Positions 33,460 to 42,654 of a stretch of 64,000 bases of DNA are shown piece after piece. The position numbers and the translations under genes were made by a program. Location of the stretch: assembly GCA_019636475.1 (NCBI GenBank), contig JAHBXN010000003.1, positions 248,001-312,000 on the forward strand, given 5' to 3'. This DNA comes from Phycisphaerae bacterium (GTDB taxonomy: Bacteria; Planctomycetota; Phycisphaerae; UBA1845; UTPLA1). Position 1 is the first letter of the stretch. The number at the start of each line of letters is the position of its first letter. The notes beneath the pieces are model-generated. The model had not been told where the DNA came from, did not search any database, and saw only the letters and a program-made list of their open reading frames with translations.

Positions 33460-34030
33460 GTCTACCGCCTGCATTACCTATCAGTGACTCGCGCGTTTCA
33501 TGAAACGCGTTCAATGCTGAATCGCCGAACAAAATGAATGTGATGCTTTCGATCAGCTGATTCGGTCCCCCGCCACCTCCTGCGATCTGCTCAGATAGAA
33601 AATCCGCAGCCGCCCCCAATGCGATCGGCGCCGCTTCACTGAGCGGATACCCGTACACGCCGCAACTGATTGCTGGGAAAGCGATGGTCCTCACGCTATT
33701 TGAGGCCGCAAGACGGAGAGATTCCATATGACACGATCGCAACTGCTCCGCTTCACCGTGCATCCCATCTTCATAAATCGGCCCCACGGTGTGAATGACG
33801 AACTTCGCAGGCAGATCGAAGCCGGGCGTGATGACAGCCGAGCCCGTCGGGCAACCGCCAAGCTTCCGACAAGCGGCAAGCAATCGAGGCCCGGCCGCGC
33901 GATGAATTGCACCATCTACACCGCCCCCGCCAAGCAGTGACGAATTGGCGGCATTGACTATCGCGTCACCATCAAATTCGGTGATGTCACCGAGCCGGAT
34001 CGTAATTCGGGTCCAGACTCGCTCCGCCAT
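33446..34030 (-). CDS. Macro-domain ADP-ribose-binding hydrolase
   Basis: A 194-residue macro domain of the YmdB/O-acetyl-ADP-ribose deacetylase type. Seen are [30 protein letters not shown] (ADP-ribose-binding loop 1, Asn and Asp ligands), [14 protein letters not shown], and [13 protein letters not shown] (loop 2). Such enzymes remove ADP-ribose or acetyl groups from ADP-ribosylated or metabolic substrates in the cytoplasm. The stop overlaps the end of the TPR gene by 14 bases; the anti-sigma-type protein lies 19 bases upstream, in the same direction. The true target is unknown. Confidence 0.93.
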   Translation of the reverse strand: MAERVWTRITIRLGDITEFDGDAIVNAANSSLLGGGGVDGAIHRAAGPRLLAACRKLGGCPTGSAVITPGFDLPAKFVIHTVGPIYEDGMHGEAEQLRSCHMESLRLAASNSVRTIAFPAISCGVYGYPLSEAAPIALGAAADFLSEQIAGGGGGPNQLIESITFILFGDSALNAFHETRESLIGNAGGRLTSQ

Positions 34031-34048
34031 CGATGGATCCCATGCGAT

Positions 34049-35068
34049 TCAGGGCACGAGAAACGCATCCTCGATCGCCCGCGGACGTTCCTTGCCGGTG
34101 TATTCGTTCACGCCCTGGACGCGATAAATATCGTCGTTGAAGAGGCCACAATTCGGAGTATTGAAGAACTGAACCGAGACATTGGCTCGCAACACGTTCT
34201 GACCGGCGGTTCGGCCGTGGTTCATCGAATTCAGACGAATCGAATCCGCCGGCAGCAGCCGTCGGTTCTGGTCCACCAGCGGCGTCATGCAGGCGGCCAT
34301 CGGCATGGCCGGGAGAAAATCACCGTGGGCAAACGGCTGGGTGGTGAAGTTGGTTGCGTAGCTGTTATTGCGTGGATCGAGAAAATCGTCGTAGTCCTCA
34401 AACGATGGGACGTTCATCGGTCGATCGCTCTCAACCCCGGCACACACGAAGGCTTCGGGTGGAACCAACTGTCCAAGAACGAGCCGATACAAATGTCGCG
34501 AGTTTCTGACGGGCTGCGCGGATTCCGATGCCGCCGCCCACCGAGCATCCGCCGGTATCGGGCCGGCGAAAGGCAGTGTGTTGTCGAACATCTGAGCGTA
34601 GCTTTCCGCACCGCCGCCGATCATCCGAAGGTTGTTTGCGCAAGCGACGCGCTGTGCCGTTTGTCGCGCCGTGTAGAATCCGGGAACGAGAATGCCCGCG
34701 AACATCACGATCGCAGCCGCAAGCCCCGTCAATTCGCGTATCGAAAACAGTGAGCTGCCTGACGAAGTCACCGCCTGACCGGGGGGAACCGCAAGCGCGT
34801 TTTTCGGAAACGGCAGCGTGGTCGCGCCAGCATTGCATGCATCATCAATGTTGCGAATCAGACGGTTAATCCAGTCGCCGTCGGGTGAATCGACTCGGTC
34901 CAGTTTCAGTGGTTCCAGCAGTCGTTCCAGGCGCGAGCAATCGGCCGAGAGCTGCGCCCTGCCGCCGCGACGGTCTTCAAAACCGCATCGCTCGTTCTCA
35001 TCCATCAGTCCGAGGTGATAGCCGATTAGATCGGCCTGGTATTCAGAACTGTCTCGCTGATCGTTCAT
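34049..35068 (-). CDS. Membrane protein: anti-sigma-like N-terminus with DUF1559-like segment
   Basis: A 339-residue protein. Residues 1-70 are soluble with the pattern ADLIGYHLGLMDENER seen in planctomycetal anti-sigma-type proteins. One membrane helix follows near 113-131 (LTGLAAAIVMFAGILVPGF). The exported part begins YTARQTAQRVACANNLRMIGGGAESYAQM, which resembles the start of DUF1559 pilin-like proteins, and later holds segments such as MNHGRTAGQNVL. It lies 75 bases downstream of an ECF sigma factor, so a sigma/anti-sigma pair is a reasonable inference. ATG 35068 is preferred to an upstream GTG at 35092. Confidence 0.72.
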   Translation of the reverse strand: MNDQRDSSEYQADLIGYHLGLMDENERCGFEDRRGGRAQLSADCSRLERLLEPLKLDRVDSPDGDWINRLIRNIDDACNAGATTLPFPKNALAVPPGQAVTSSGSSLFSIRELTGLAAAIVMFAGILVPGFYTARQTAQRVACANNLRMIGGGAESYAQMFDNTLPFAGPIPADARWAAASESAQPVRNSRHLYRLVLGQLVPPEAFVCAGVESDRPMNVPSFEDYDDFLDPRNNSYATNFTTQPFAHGDFLPAMPMAACMTPLVDQNRRLLPADSIRLNSMNHGRTAGQNVLRANVSVQFFNTPNCGLFNDDIYRVQGVNEYTGKERPRAIEDAFLVP

Positions 35069-35142
35069 ACACCCGCACACCCCACGTTTCACTGAAAAAC
35101 TTCACTACTCACACATTCCCGACACGAACTTCATCGCGCCGG

Positions 35143-35790
35143 TCAATCCAGGTCCTTGTCCATCCCCTTCGTCCCGCACGATCGGATCTCAATTTCTCTC
35201 CGATACGCTGCCGCGAACGCAGTCACTGCCGCATGAAGCCGGCTTTTCACAGTGCCAAGCGGGATACCCAGCACTTCCGCGATTTCCTTGTACGGAAATC
35301 GCTGATAATACCCCAGTATCAGCACCTCGCGCAAATGAGTCGGCATCCTCGAAATCACCTCATTTACAATCGCCTTCTGCTCGTTCGCTTCGATGATCTC
35401 ATCGGGCGAATCGGACGGATCCGATCGAAAATCGAGGTAGCTCACCTGTTCCGAATCACTCCCTTCCGCACTGATGGAGAGCGGAATCTCCCGTTTGCGG
35501 GCCCGGCCGCGAATCGTGTCTCGCGCCTTATTGGCCGCGATCGTAAACAACCAGGGCCGAAACCTGCGCTGCGGATCAAACCCGCTGGCGGACTGGTGAA
35601 TCTGAATGAACGTCTCCTGGACAATGTCCTCCGCAACGGCACTATTCCGCACAAACCGGCTGACAAACTGGAGTAGTTCGTTGGCGTAGCGGCGGACAAG
35701 TACCGGGAACGCCGACTCGTCGCCAGCGAGGAAGCCCGCGAGCACTTGCTCATCGGGAATCTGGTCCTCGGAGCCGGATCTGTGTTCCAC
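35143..35790 (-). CDS. ECF-type RNA polymerase sigma-70 factor
   Basis: A 215-residue sigma factor. Region 2 is clear (GDESAFPVLVRRYANELLQF, AEDIVQETFIQIHQ, RFRPWLFTIAANKARDTIR), a linker rich in Ser/Asp follows, and region 4 is the C-terminal HTH (MPTHLREVLILGYYQRFPYKEIAEVLGIPLGTVKSRL). It directs RNA polymerase to a specific promoter set; which set is unknown. GTG 35790 is preceded by CAGG. A membrane protein of anti-sigma type follows on the same strand. The divergent sigma-54 activator starts to the right. Confidence 0.92.
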   Translation of the reverse strand: MEHRSGSEDQIPDEQVLAGFLAGDESAFPVLVRRYANELLQFVSRFVRNSAVAEDIVQETFIQIHQSASGFDPQRRFRPWLFTIAANKARDTIRGRARKREIPLSISAEGSDSEQVSYLDFRSDPSDSPDEIIEANEQKAIVNEVISRMPTHLREVLILGYYQRFPYKEIAEVLGIPLGTVKSRLHAAVTAFAAAYRREIEIRSCGTKGMDKDLD

Positions 35791-35920
35791 TCGTAACCTG
35801 CCGTTAATACGCCGCTTAGTTCCAGGGGGTTCAAGGAAAACACAAAGGAGAATGAAGCGATTTCACTCGCCGAGGCATCTGGAAAACGTTCCGCGACGCG
35901 ATCGCTGGGCTAATTTACCC

Positions 35921-35949
35921 TTGACACCCCAATCGGTCAAAACTAATGT
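35921..35949 (+). promoter_or_regulatory. Candidate promoter of the sigma-54 activator gene
   Basis: TTGACA (35921-35926), a 17-base spacer and TAATGT (35944-35949) about 80 bases before the start of the activator gene. The -35 box is perfect but the -10 matches only three of six positions. It is a plain sigma-70 layout, not a -24/-12 site. Confidence 0.4.
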
Positions 35950-36028
35950 TGAGTAAAAGGGTTAGGATCGATCGTGTCGCACGTCAGACCGATATCCTCA
36001 CCGCCGCTTCGGGTTCTCGGACGAGAAA

Positions 36029-37591
36029 TTGGGAAAAGATTCCCAGTTTCTGCTTCTGACTCCAGCCCCGAGGGATCGAGAGCCTCCATTGCCCGACTAC
36101 AGTTCGTACCGAGCGATTCCACCGCGTACCGCCACAGCGCTGGTCGAAGCGACTGCCGCCATCAATGCATCCCTGAATGTCGGCGATGTGCTGCAAGCCA
36201 TCGCCCATTCTTCGGCAGCTGTGCTTCGGTCCGAAGCCTCCAGCGTCCTGATGCTGGACCAGCGCCGCAATAAGCTGGTCTTCATGGCTGCTGTCGGTGA
36301 CCGAGGCCCGTCACTGATCGGCGAAGAATTCGATGCCAATCTCGGCATCGCGGGCCGCGTCGCGGCGACCGGCAAAGGCGTAATCGTCCCCGATGTCCAC
36401 GAGCACAACGACTTTTTCCGGGGCATCGACGCCAAAAGCAGCTTCCAGACGCGCGGATTGATCGCTGCACCGCTCATCTGGAAGGGCGAAACGATCGGCG
36501 TCGTCGAGGTTCTTAACAAGATCGGCGGCGGATCCTACAACGACGACGACCTGACGCTGCTTCAGATCTTCGCAAATCTGGCTGCGGCCGGCGCCCATAA
36601 CGCCGTTCAACACGATAACGTCGTTCGCGAGAACCGAGGATTGCGCGAGACGCTCCGCGTCAAACCGCCAATTATTGGAAATTCGCAGGCCCTGCGGCAG
36701 GTCATGGACATGGTCAATCGCGTCGCGGGCAGTAATGCCACCGTCCTGCTCCTCGGCGAAACCGGCACCGGCAAGGAAGTCACCGCGCGCTCCACCCACG
36801 CGGCCAGTCCGCGATCGGAGCGAGCTTTCATTGCCATTAACTGTGCCGCCCTGCCGGAAACCCTCCTGGAGAGCGAACTGTTCGGCCACGAAAAAGGCGC
36901 GTTCACCGGCGCCGTCGCGGAGAAGATGGGCCGGTTCGAAATGGCGGACGGCGGCACGCTCTTTCTTGATGAAATCGGCGACATTTCGCCGAGCACGCAA
37001 GTCAAGTTACTCCGCGTTTTACAGGAAAAGGAATTCGTCCGCGTCGGGGGCACGCGGACATTTGCGACGGATGTCCGCATCATCGCCGCGACCAATCGAG
37101 ACCTGCGCGAGGCGATGGAGAAAGGCGAATTCCGCGAGGATCTCTATTATCGCCTGAACGTATTCCCGATTCATCTGCCGCCATTGCGCCAGCGCCGCGA
37201 GGACATTCCCGCGCTCGTGGAACATTTCATCAATATCTCCGCGACGGCGCTGGGATGCGGTCGACCGACGGTGAGCGACGAAGCCATGGCACACCTTGCC
37301 GGATACAGTTGGCCCGGCAATATCCGCGAGCTTCAGAATATCGTTGAACGCGCGGTTCTGCTCGCCGACGGCGGAACAATCAGCCTTGCGCACCTCCCAC
37401 GCGAAGTGGTGGGCGAGGAGGCGCCCAAGGACGTCAAGTCCGAATCGTCACTCTGGGGATATGAAAAGGCGCTTATCATTAAAGCGCTGCGTGAGAACGG
37501 CTGGAACCAGTCGAAGGCCGCGCGAACACTCGGAATCAGCAGGGACAATCTTCGATATCGAGTAAAGAAGTACGAGATTGAGAAGAGTTAG
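36029..37591 (+). CDS. Sigma-54-dependent transcriptional activator (GAF-AAA-Fis)
   Basis: A 520-residue bacterial enhancer-binding protein. An N-terminal GAF domain (about 40-190) senses a small ligand. The AAA+ domain holds Walker A GETGTGKE, the sigma-54-contacting GAFTGA loop and Walker B GGTLFLDEIGD. The C-terminal helix-turn-helix (NQSKAARTLGISRDNLRYRVKKY) is Fis-type. With sigma-54 RNA polymerase it opens promoters by ATP hydrolysis. No response-regulator receiver is present, so control is probably through the GAF domain. TTG 36029 is the first possible start after the in-frame stop at 35963; the true start is uncertain by some residues. Confidence 0.92.
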   Translation: MGKDSQFLLLTPAPRDREPPLPDYSSYRAIPPRTATALVEATAAINASLNVGDVLQAIAHSSAAVLRSEASSVLMLDQRRNKLVFMAAVGDRGPSLIGEEFDANLGIAGRVAATGKGVIVPDVHEHNDFFRGIDAKSSFQTRGLIAAPLIWKGETIGVVEVLNKIGGGSYNDDDLTLLQIFANLAAAGAHNAVQHDNVVRENRGLRETLRVKPPIIGNSQALRQVMDMVNRVAGSNATVLLLGETGTGKEVTARSTHAASPRSERAFIAINCAALPETLLESELFGHEKGAFTGAVAEKMGRFEMADGGTLFLDEIGDISPSTQVKLLRVLQEKEFVRVGGTRTFATDVRIIAATNRDLREAMEKGEFREDLYYRLNVFPIHLPPLRQRREDIPALVEHFINISATALGCGRPTVSDEAMAHLAGYSWPGNIRELQNIVERAVLLADGGTISLAHLPREVVGEEAPKDVKSESSLWGYEKALIIKALRENGWNQSKAARTLGISRDNLRYRVKKYEIEKS

Positions 37592-37624
37592 ACCATTTGC
37601 GCAGCCGACATCGCGAATGCGACC

Positions 37625-39364
37625 TCAGAACTCCTGGCGCTCGAAACTTCGCACCCCGATCCACATCGCCACAACAAACGTGATGAAGTTCAATAGAAGA
37701 ACCGCTGCCGTACAGATGACTGACCGAGTGGTAGTCAGTACCATTTGCTCCGATTCGGCCATGTCCCAGCACGTGATTCCAAACAGCGCAACGCTGGTGG
37801 CCACCAGTCCCACCGAGGCGATGAGATTCACGGTTCCGCCCAGTCCGGAAGATATCCGCGCAGCACTCAATTCAGTGAAATTCGGCATTCTCGCTCCGAG
37901 CCCGATTGCCAGACCGCAAAGTCCGGCGCATGAGACCAGCGTGCACGCAGCCTGAATTGCCGCAAGCATCGGCGGCAGATTGAGTGCTCGAATCGACAAC
38001 CATGTGACCGGCATCGCTGTTCCGGCAGTCACCGTCATCGCAAAATAGAATTTCGCCCACACCACGCTTCCCCGCTCTATCGGCCACAACGCGACGAGCC
38101 AGATTTGTCGGCCTTCCAGCGAAATGAGCGGGAAAACAAAACGGCTTGTAAACGTTGAGAGAATCAGCGTGATCGCGCCATAGTTGAGAAAACAGATCAG
38201 TGCCTGCCATCGTACGGTGAATCCTTCAGGCCGGCTTCGTGGCAAGTAGAACAGATACATCGAGAGCAGGCCGAAGAGAATCAGTAATTGTGACCATTGA
38301 ACCGGATCGCGAAGGAAGTTACGCACGTCCTTAAGGATCAGCTCGCGTGACTTCGCCGGCAGGTAGAAAAAGGCCACTCGTGTCACGACGGCCGATGTCA
38401 CAGCGGCGGCTGGACGCGGTCGATAAGGCGACGCATGCGCCCGGCCGATCGCCGGCAATAGCCGGGAAGCCACGAACAAATGGCCCCACCAGCTCAGGAA
38501 CAATGCTGTTGAAATGGTCACGAGCAGGTAGAATGCGGCGTCCCACGGACGATCTGCAATTGACATGTCAATCGCCTTGGCCACCCAGCTCGACGGTAAC
38601 AACGATCCCCTTAAATAACCCAGCTCGCTGAGCAGGTCATCCAGGAATCGCCGTGACGCGCCGTGAGCCGAGAAATTCCATAACCGCCCCCACCACAGCA
38701 CGACAACCGTGACCACCACGACCGTGGCATAGGTCGCGACGCGCCGGGCCATCCGCGGCAGGTGAAGCGCCACGAACAACGCGACCGTCATTCCAATTGC
38801 GCCGGGAATCGGCACAAATCCGAGAAATGCAATCAGAAAAACCGGATAGAAATGCCAGGGTAGCCCCTGTACCTGCCCGATCGCCGCCATGAGCGGTAAC
38901 CCAAGCAGCACGAGAGACCAACTCGAGAAGAAAATGGCTTCGGCGTACAGAATGGCGACGATATTGCGCGGAGCGTTGGGCGCGGCAAGCAAAAAAATCG
39001 CCTCCTCGCGACTGAAAAGCGCCCCATACATGAGTATGGCCGTTGAGAACGACAAAAGAATCAGCATCGAGAAGAAGAAGAGATGGAATACGATGGGCAA
39101 CGCGATGATGGCCTCTTCCTCGAACTTGCGGATATAGATCAGGACATAATCAAATACGAGGTACAAACCCGCCCATATCGTCGCGATGAAGACGATCACC
39201 AGCACCAATTGCAGCGGGCTTTGATCCACCAGCTGCCGCAGGCGATTGCGCAGCAAGGTCAGCTTCAGATGCACGAGCAATCCCGCAGAGGGCGGCGCGG
39301 GATTACACGCTGGAACCGAGGCATCAACCGGTATCTGACTTGAGGTGAGCCGTGAACTGGTCAT
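37625..39364 (-). CDS. ABC transporter permease, large multi-pass protein
   Basis: A 579-residue membrane protein with about 12 hydrophobic segments, including LVLVIVFIATIWAGLYLVF, LFFFSMLILLSFSTAILMYG and LLILFGLLSMYLFYL. The layout, with membrane segments in two groups around a soluble stretch (SPYRPRPAAAV, SRELILKDVRNFLRDPVQW), resembles permeases of ABC-2-type exporters. Its start overlaps the stop of the ATPase gene by one base (position 39364). The transported substrate is not known. No signal for secretion is needed because the first helix anchors it. Confidence 0.85.
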   Translation of the reverse strand: MTSSRLTSSQIPVDASVPACNPAPPSAGLLVHLKLTLLRNRLRQLVDQSPLQLVLVIVFIATIWAGLYLVFDYVLIYIRKFEEEAIIALPIVFHLFFFSMLILLSFSTAILMYGALFSREEAIFLLAAPNAPRNIVAILYAEAIFFSSWSLVLLGLPLMAAIGQVQGLPWHFYPVFLIAFLGFVPIPGAIGMTVALFVALHLPRMARRVATYATVVVVTVVVLWWGRLWNFSAHGASRRFLDDLLSELGYLRGSLLPSSWVAKAIDMSIADRPWDAAFYLLVTISTALFLSWWGHLFVASRLLPAIGRAHASPYRPRPAAAVTSAVVTRVAFFYLPAKSRELILKDVRNFLRDPVQWSQLLILFGLLSMYLFYLPRSRPEGFTVRWQALICFLNYGAITLILSTFTSRFVFPLISLEGRQIWLVALWPIERGSVVWAKFYFAMTVTAGTAMPVTWLSIRALNLPPMLAAIQAACTLVSCAGLCGLAIGLGARMPNFTELSAARISSGLGGTVNLIASVGLVATSVALFGITCWDMAESEQMVLTTTRSVICTAAVLLLNFITFVVAMWIGVRSFERQEF

Positions 39365-40122
39365 CAGGCGACCGCGACCTCCTGCCGCTCCGGTGGTTCC
39401 TGCGGATTCGTGAGATCGAGAAAAATGTCCTCCAGCCGCTGCTCGCTTGCAGCTTTTGCCTTCAACTCCGCCAGCGTGCCGCTGGCGACGATCCGTCCAT
39501 GATGGATGATGCCAATTCGATCGGCGATGGCCTCGGCCACATCCAGCGTGTGGGTCGACATGAACACCGATCGGCCGTCATCCGCCCATTCGCGGAAGAG
39601 GTCCTTGACCGAACGCGCGGTGCGCGGATCCAATCCGACCATCGGCTCGTCGACCACCAACACTTCAGGCTGATGCAGCAATGCCGCGGCCAGCACGACG
39701 CGTTGTTTCATGCCGTGCGAGAAGCCTTCCGCAAGTTGATCCGCAAAAGAAGTGACCGACAACCGCGCCATGTACTCGTCAACCCGCGATCGAAGAATCT
39801 TCCGATCGATCGAGTACATCTGTCCGACGAAGGTAATGAACTCGCGCGCGGTCAGTTTCCCGTACAAAAAGGGCTGATCCGGCACGAACGACATGTGCGA
39901 CTTGGCCTGCTGAGCTTCCTTCGACATCGGATGTCCGCAGACCGTTATGGAACCGCTGTCGGGAGAAAGCAGCCCGGTGATCATCTTGATGGTGGTGGTC
40001 TTGCCGGCGCCGTTCGGACCAAGAAAGGCGAACACCTCGCCGGCATTCACAGTCAGCGAAACGCCATCAACCGCTCGAAGTCGGCCGTAGCACTTTGTCA
40101 CGTTGTCAACGATGACCGACAT
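39364..40122 (-). CDS. ABC transporter ATP-binding protein
   Basis: A 252-residue ATPase. Walker A GPNGAGKTT, Q-loop VPDQPFLYG, signature FSHGMKQR (a variant of LSGGQ common in ABC-2 exporters), Walker B VLVVDEPMVGLDP and the H-loop STHTLDVAE are all in order. It pairs with the permease just downstream on the same strand and probably powers export of a drug, lipid or polymer; the substrate is unknown. The membrane-anchored protein upstream ends 21 bases before this start. Confidence 0.94.
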   Translation of the reverse strand: MSVIVDNVTKCYGRLRAVDGVSLTVNAGEVFAFLGPNGAGKTTTIKMITGLLSPDSGSITVCGHPMSKEAQQAKSHMSFVPDQPFLYGKLTAREFITFVGQMYSIDRKILRSRVDEYMARLSVTSFADQLAEGFSHGMKQRVVLAAALLHQPEVLVVDEPMVGLDPRTARSVKDLFREWADDGRSVFMSTHTLDVAEAIADRIGIIHHGRIVASGTLAELKAKAASEQRLEDIFLDLTNPQEPPERQEVAVA

Positions 40123-40143
40123 TCCGATCCATCCTGAGCGCGT

Positions 40144-41004
40144 TCACTCTTTTTCGGTCTGGCTGCTTCCGAAATTGCGCGAATCGCGCAGCTGCCTCAC
40201 TTCCCGTTTTGCCTCGAGCCGGGCACGATCGCTGTATGGTTCGTCCGCGAGCATCCATTTCCCCAGCAGCGGCACTTGAACCTCCTGCAAGATGACTCGC
40301 CCCGAATCTGTCGCCCACGCCACTGTTCCATCCGTTTCGATTCGGAAACACTCGACGGCCATCCCGCCATGATCGATCGATTCCCTTGCCGTGACGCGAA
40401 CAAGCCTTGTCGTGAACTCCACCGACGAGCGGCTCAATAGTGCAATCGGATCAAGCAATCGCAATCGCCACGTCTGCCCGATTCTCAGCCCCTGCAGGTG
40501 CGTGAACGGTCGCAGAGAATCGCCAAGATACTTCGACAAATCCGCGTCGATCGCCATCGACTGCTTGACCGTCCCGATCCGGGCTTCACAGGCGAATTGC
40601 TGACCGAATCGAACTCCCCGAACTCGCGCAGTCACGAGCGCCGTTTCCAGTCGGAACAGAAATTCCTCCAGATGCTGGCTGTGGTCGTAGCTCAGATCGC
40701 TTTCGACAAACAGCGGACCCGCGACCGGCAGCACGGCGGAAATTGCTCCGAGATCTAGTTGCGTGAGACTATGGACATTTACGTTCGTCCCGGTGTGAAA
40801 TGTCGTAATCCAGGTCGTGCCCAATCGTCGGCCGGAACCGTTGGTCATCGCAACCTGGTAGGCACCGTCGGGAATCTGCTGTGACGGGGGATCCTGTGCT
40901 CGCCAATAGGGCACGATATCGCGTTGAAACAAGGCCACCATGCAGCCAAGCCATACGACCGTAATCAGAATTCCGATCGCTCGGGTCATGGCCCACATGC
41001 CCAT
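40144..41004 (-). CDS. Membrane-anchored protein linked to the ABC exporter
   Basis: A 286-residue protein with one N-terminal membrane helix (IGILITVVWLGCMVALF, about 9-27) and a largely beta-strand exterior (e.g. WITTFHTGTNVNVHSL, LRVTARESI-type strands). No family is recognised. Its stop is 21 bases from the ATPase start, so it is the first gene of a three-gene unit with the exporter, perhaps a periplasmic helper. Start could be ATG 41004 or 40989. Confidence 0.68.
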   Translation of the reverse strand: MGMWAMTRAIGILITVVWLGCMVALFQRDIVPYWRAQDPPSQQIPDGAYQVAMTNGSGRRLGTTWITTFHTGTNVNVHSLTQLDLGAISAVLPVAGPLFVESDLSYDHSQHLEEFLFRLETALVTARVRGVRFGQQFACEARIGTVKQSMAIDADLSKYLGDSLRPFTHLQGLRIGQTWRLRLLDPIALLSRSSVEFTTRLVRVTARESIDHGGMAVECFRIETDGTVAWATDSGRVILQEVQVPLLGKWMLADEPYSDRARLEAKREVRQLRDSRNFGSSQTEKE

Positions 41005-41187
41005 TCAGAACTGGATCACCGCCAGATCCGGGTTCACCACTCAGAAGTTCGTGCCGTGCATCAGATTACGACTTCCTCTCCGGATTTTAGGTTCAATCGG
41101 CTTCACGGGTCAAACGGACGATGCGCGGCTTTGCTTGCATTTTCCACGAATTGATACGACCATCCTCCTCACGGAGAATCCGCGATC

Positions 41188-41916
41188 GTGAATTCAGCCA
41201 CGACTTTTGCTCCCGCGCCTCGGCTCGCATCCCGGCATCGTCCGCGCAGGCTGGGACCACGAATCCTGTTGGTGGCCATCGGACTGTTCATTGTTGCTAT
41301 CGTCTATTGCGGTTCCGCGCTCATAAAGACGCCCGGATGGTATCGGCCGCCGATGATTCCGCCGGAGTCTCAACAGAAGGTCCGCAACAGCCTGATCGCC
41401 GCGGAACAGGCATTCACGCGAAATGTCGCTGCCGGACATTCGTTTATTTACCACTTGTATCAGGAGGATCTGAATCGGTGGCTCGCAATGCGGCGCGAGA
41501 TTTATCCGCGCGTGGATGAGTTATTTCCGCCCGGCGTCTCCGATCCATTCGTTGTGATTTCACCCGAAAGCGTCACGCTCGCAATTCGGTATCAGACAGC
41601 CTGGCATTCGACTGTCGTATCCATGGAGTTCGACGTCGTATTCCGTGATGATGCGATCGAACTGGCCGCCAAATCGGTGCGGTGCGGAAATCTTCGTCTG
41701 CCTAAGAATCTGGAAGCGTTGAAATTGGATCGGCGAATCGTTCTGGATCGAAACGGCGCGTGGCCTGGCAGCCCGCAAATGCAAGGCGACCTGCTGAGCG
41801 GACTGCGGCTGGATTCAAGGTCCCGCTGGAAAAATGGCGGCGTGGAGTACCGAGTCACCAACCTTTCCCTTCTGCCCGGCCGCATTGATTTCTCGATTGA
41901 ACCGCTTGGCCGTTAG
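41188..41916 (+). CDS. Single-pass membrane protein of unknown function
   Basis: A 242-residue protein starting at GTG 41188, with GGAG upstream. Residues 1-24 are basic, followed by one membrane helix (ILLVAIGLFIVAIVYCGSAL, about 26-45) and a Pro-rich stretch, then a soluble domain with strands such as DPFVVISPESVTLAIRY, VSMEFDVVFRDDAIELAA and a last VTNLSLLPGRIDFSIEPL. The type is common in planctomycetes but unnamed to me. It diverges from the ABC unit, and its end overlaps that of the LigD-like gene by four bases. Confidence 0.65.
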   Translation: MNSATTFAPAPRLASRHRPRRLGPRILLVAIGLFIVAIVYCGSALIKTPGWYRPPMIPPESQQKVRNSLIAAEQAFTRNVAAGHSFIYHLYQEDLNRWLAMRREIYPRVDELFPPGVSDPFVVISPESVTLAIRYQTAWHSTVVSMEFDVVFRDDAIELAAKSVRCGNLRLPKNLEALKLDRRIVLDRNGAWPGSPQMQGDLLSGLRLDSRSRWKNGGVEYRVTNLSLLPGRIDFSIEPLGR

Positions 41917-42383
41917 TCGGCAACCACACTGAGCACCCATTCGGCGTCTGAATCCGCTACATGCTCCAATTGAAATCGCCCATGAAGCCGCTGTCCGAAA
42001 AACCGTAGCAGAATGCAATCGCCGCTGACGAGCTTCTCAATCTCACATTGCCCCGAGTCATACCTCGTGACCGTTCCCCGATCGCCGCTAATCGGACCTT
42101 CGTAACTCAGGTAAACCGCGCGATGATCTGCAATCCGCTGGCAGGCGAGTGGTACGCCCCGTATCGAATCCGGCGGATCGGACATTTTCCATGTCGCGAG
42201 TCGTTCATCGGCGGAATCAACCACGGCCTCGCCGGGCCCGGATGGATCGCCCCGTCGCTCCTGATGCAGAGCAGCAGCCTGAATCATCAGGTCGTAATGG
42301 TCGCCACGGGGATCGCGATGGAACAGCAGCACGAACCGGCATGCCGTTCCGATCGATTCAGATCGTTGCGGAGGAGGCTTCAT
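41913..42383 (-). CDS. Stand-alone LigD-type 3'-phosphoesterase-like domain protein
   Basis: A 156-residue protein. FVLLFHRDPRGDHYDLMIQ and, later, LATWKMSDPPDS, YLSYEGPISGDRGTVTRYDSG resemble the phosphoesterase (LigD_N) domain that trims 3' ends in bacterial non-homologous end joining, where the typical form is RHDARRLHYDLRL and YADFEGVIPEGEYGAG. Here it is alone, with no ligase or polymerase domain attached. ATG 42383 has AGGA six bases upstream. Nuclease activity is inference; the fold could have another role. Confidence 0.72.
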   Translation of the reverse strand: MKPPPQRSESIGTACRFVLLFHRDPRGDHYDLMIQAAALHQERRGDPSGPGEAVVDSADERLATWKMSDPPDSIRGVPLACQRIADHRAVYLSYEGPISGDRGTVTRYDSGQCEIEKLVSGDCILLRFFGQRLHGRFQLEHVADSDAEWVLSVVAD

Positions 42384-42654
42384 AGGAATTCCTGTCATTC
42401 GTCCCGACTGTGGCATCCTAGCGTTGATGCCACCTTGCCGGTACGCCGGGACCCGGCCGCGCGGGGAGGAGCGCATTCGGCGACTTGTGAATCACGCGAT
42501 TCAGGATTAGCATTCCCTACGACCGTGGCAAGGATCAGATAGGACTCGTAATTCGATGGCGACCGAACTTGATTCGACGCTGCATCGCGACCGCCTCGCA
42601 ACTGAACCGCGATGCCATTCGAGCGCATGCCGGGCGTCATCCATCGGCGGCAGC

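Noticed and set aside
39352-40137. Plus-strand frame opposite the ABC ATPase
   Set aside because: The minus frame has all ABC motifs in order; the plus frame has none.
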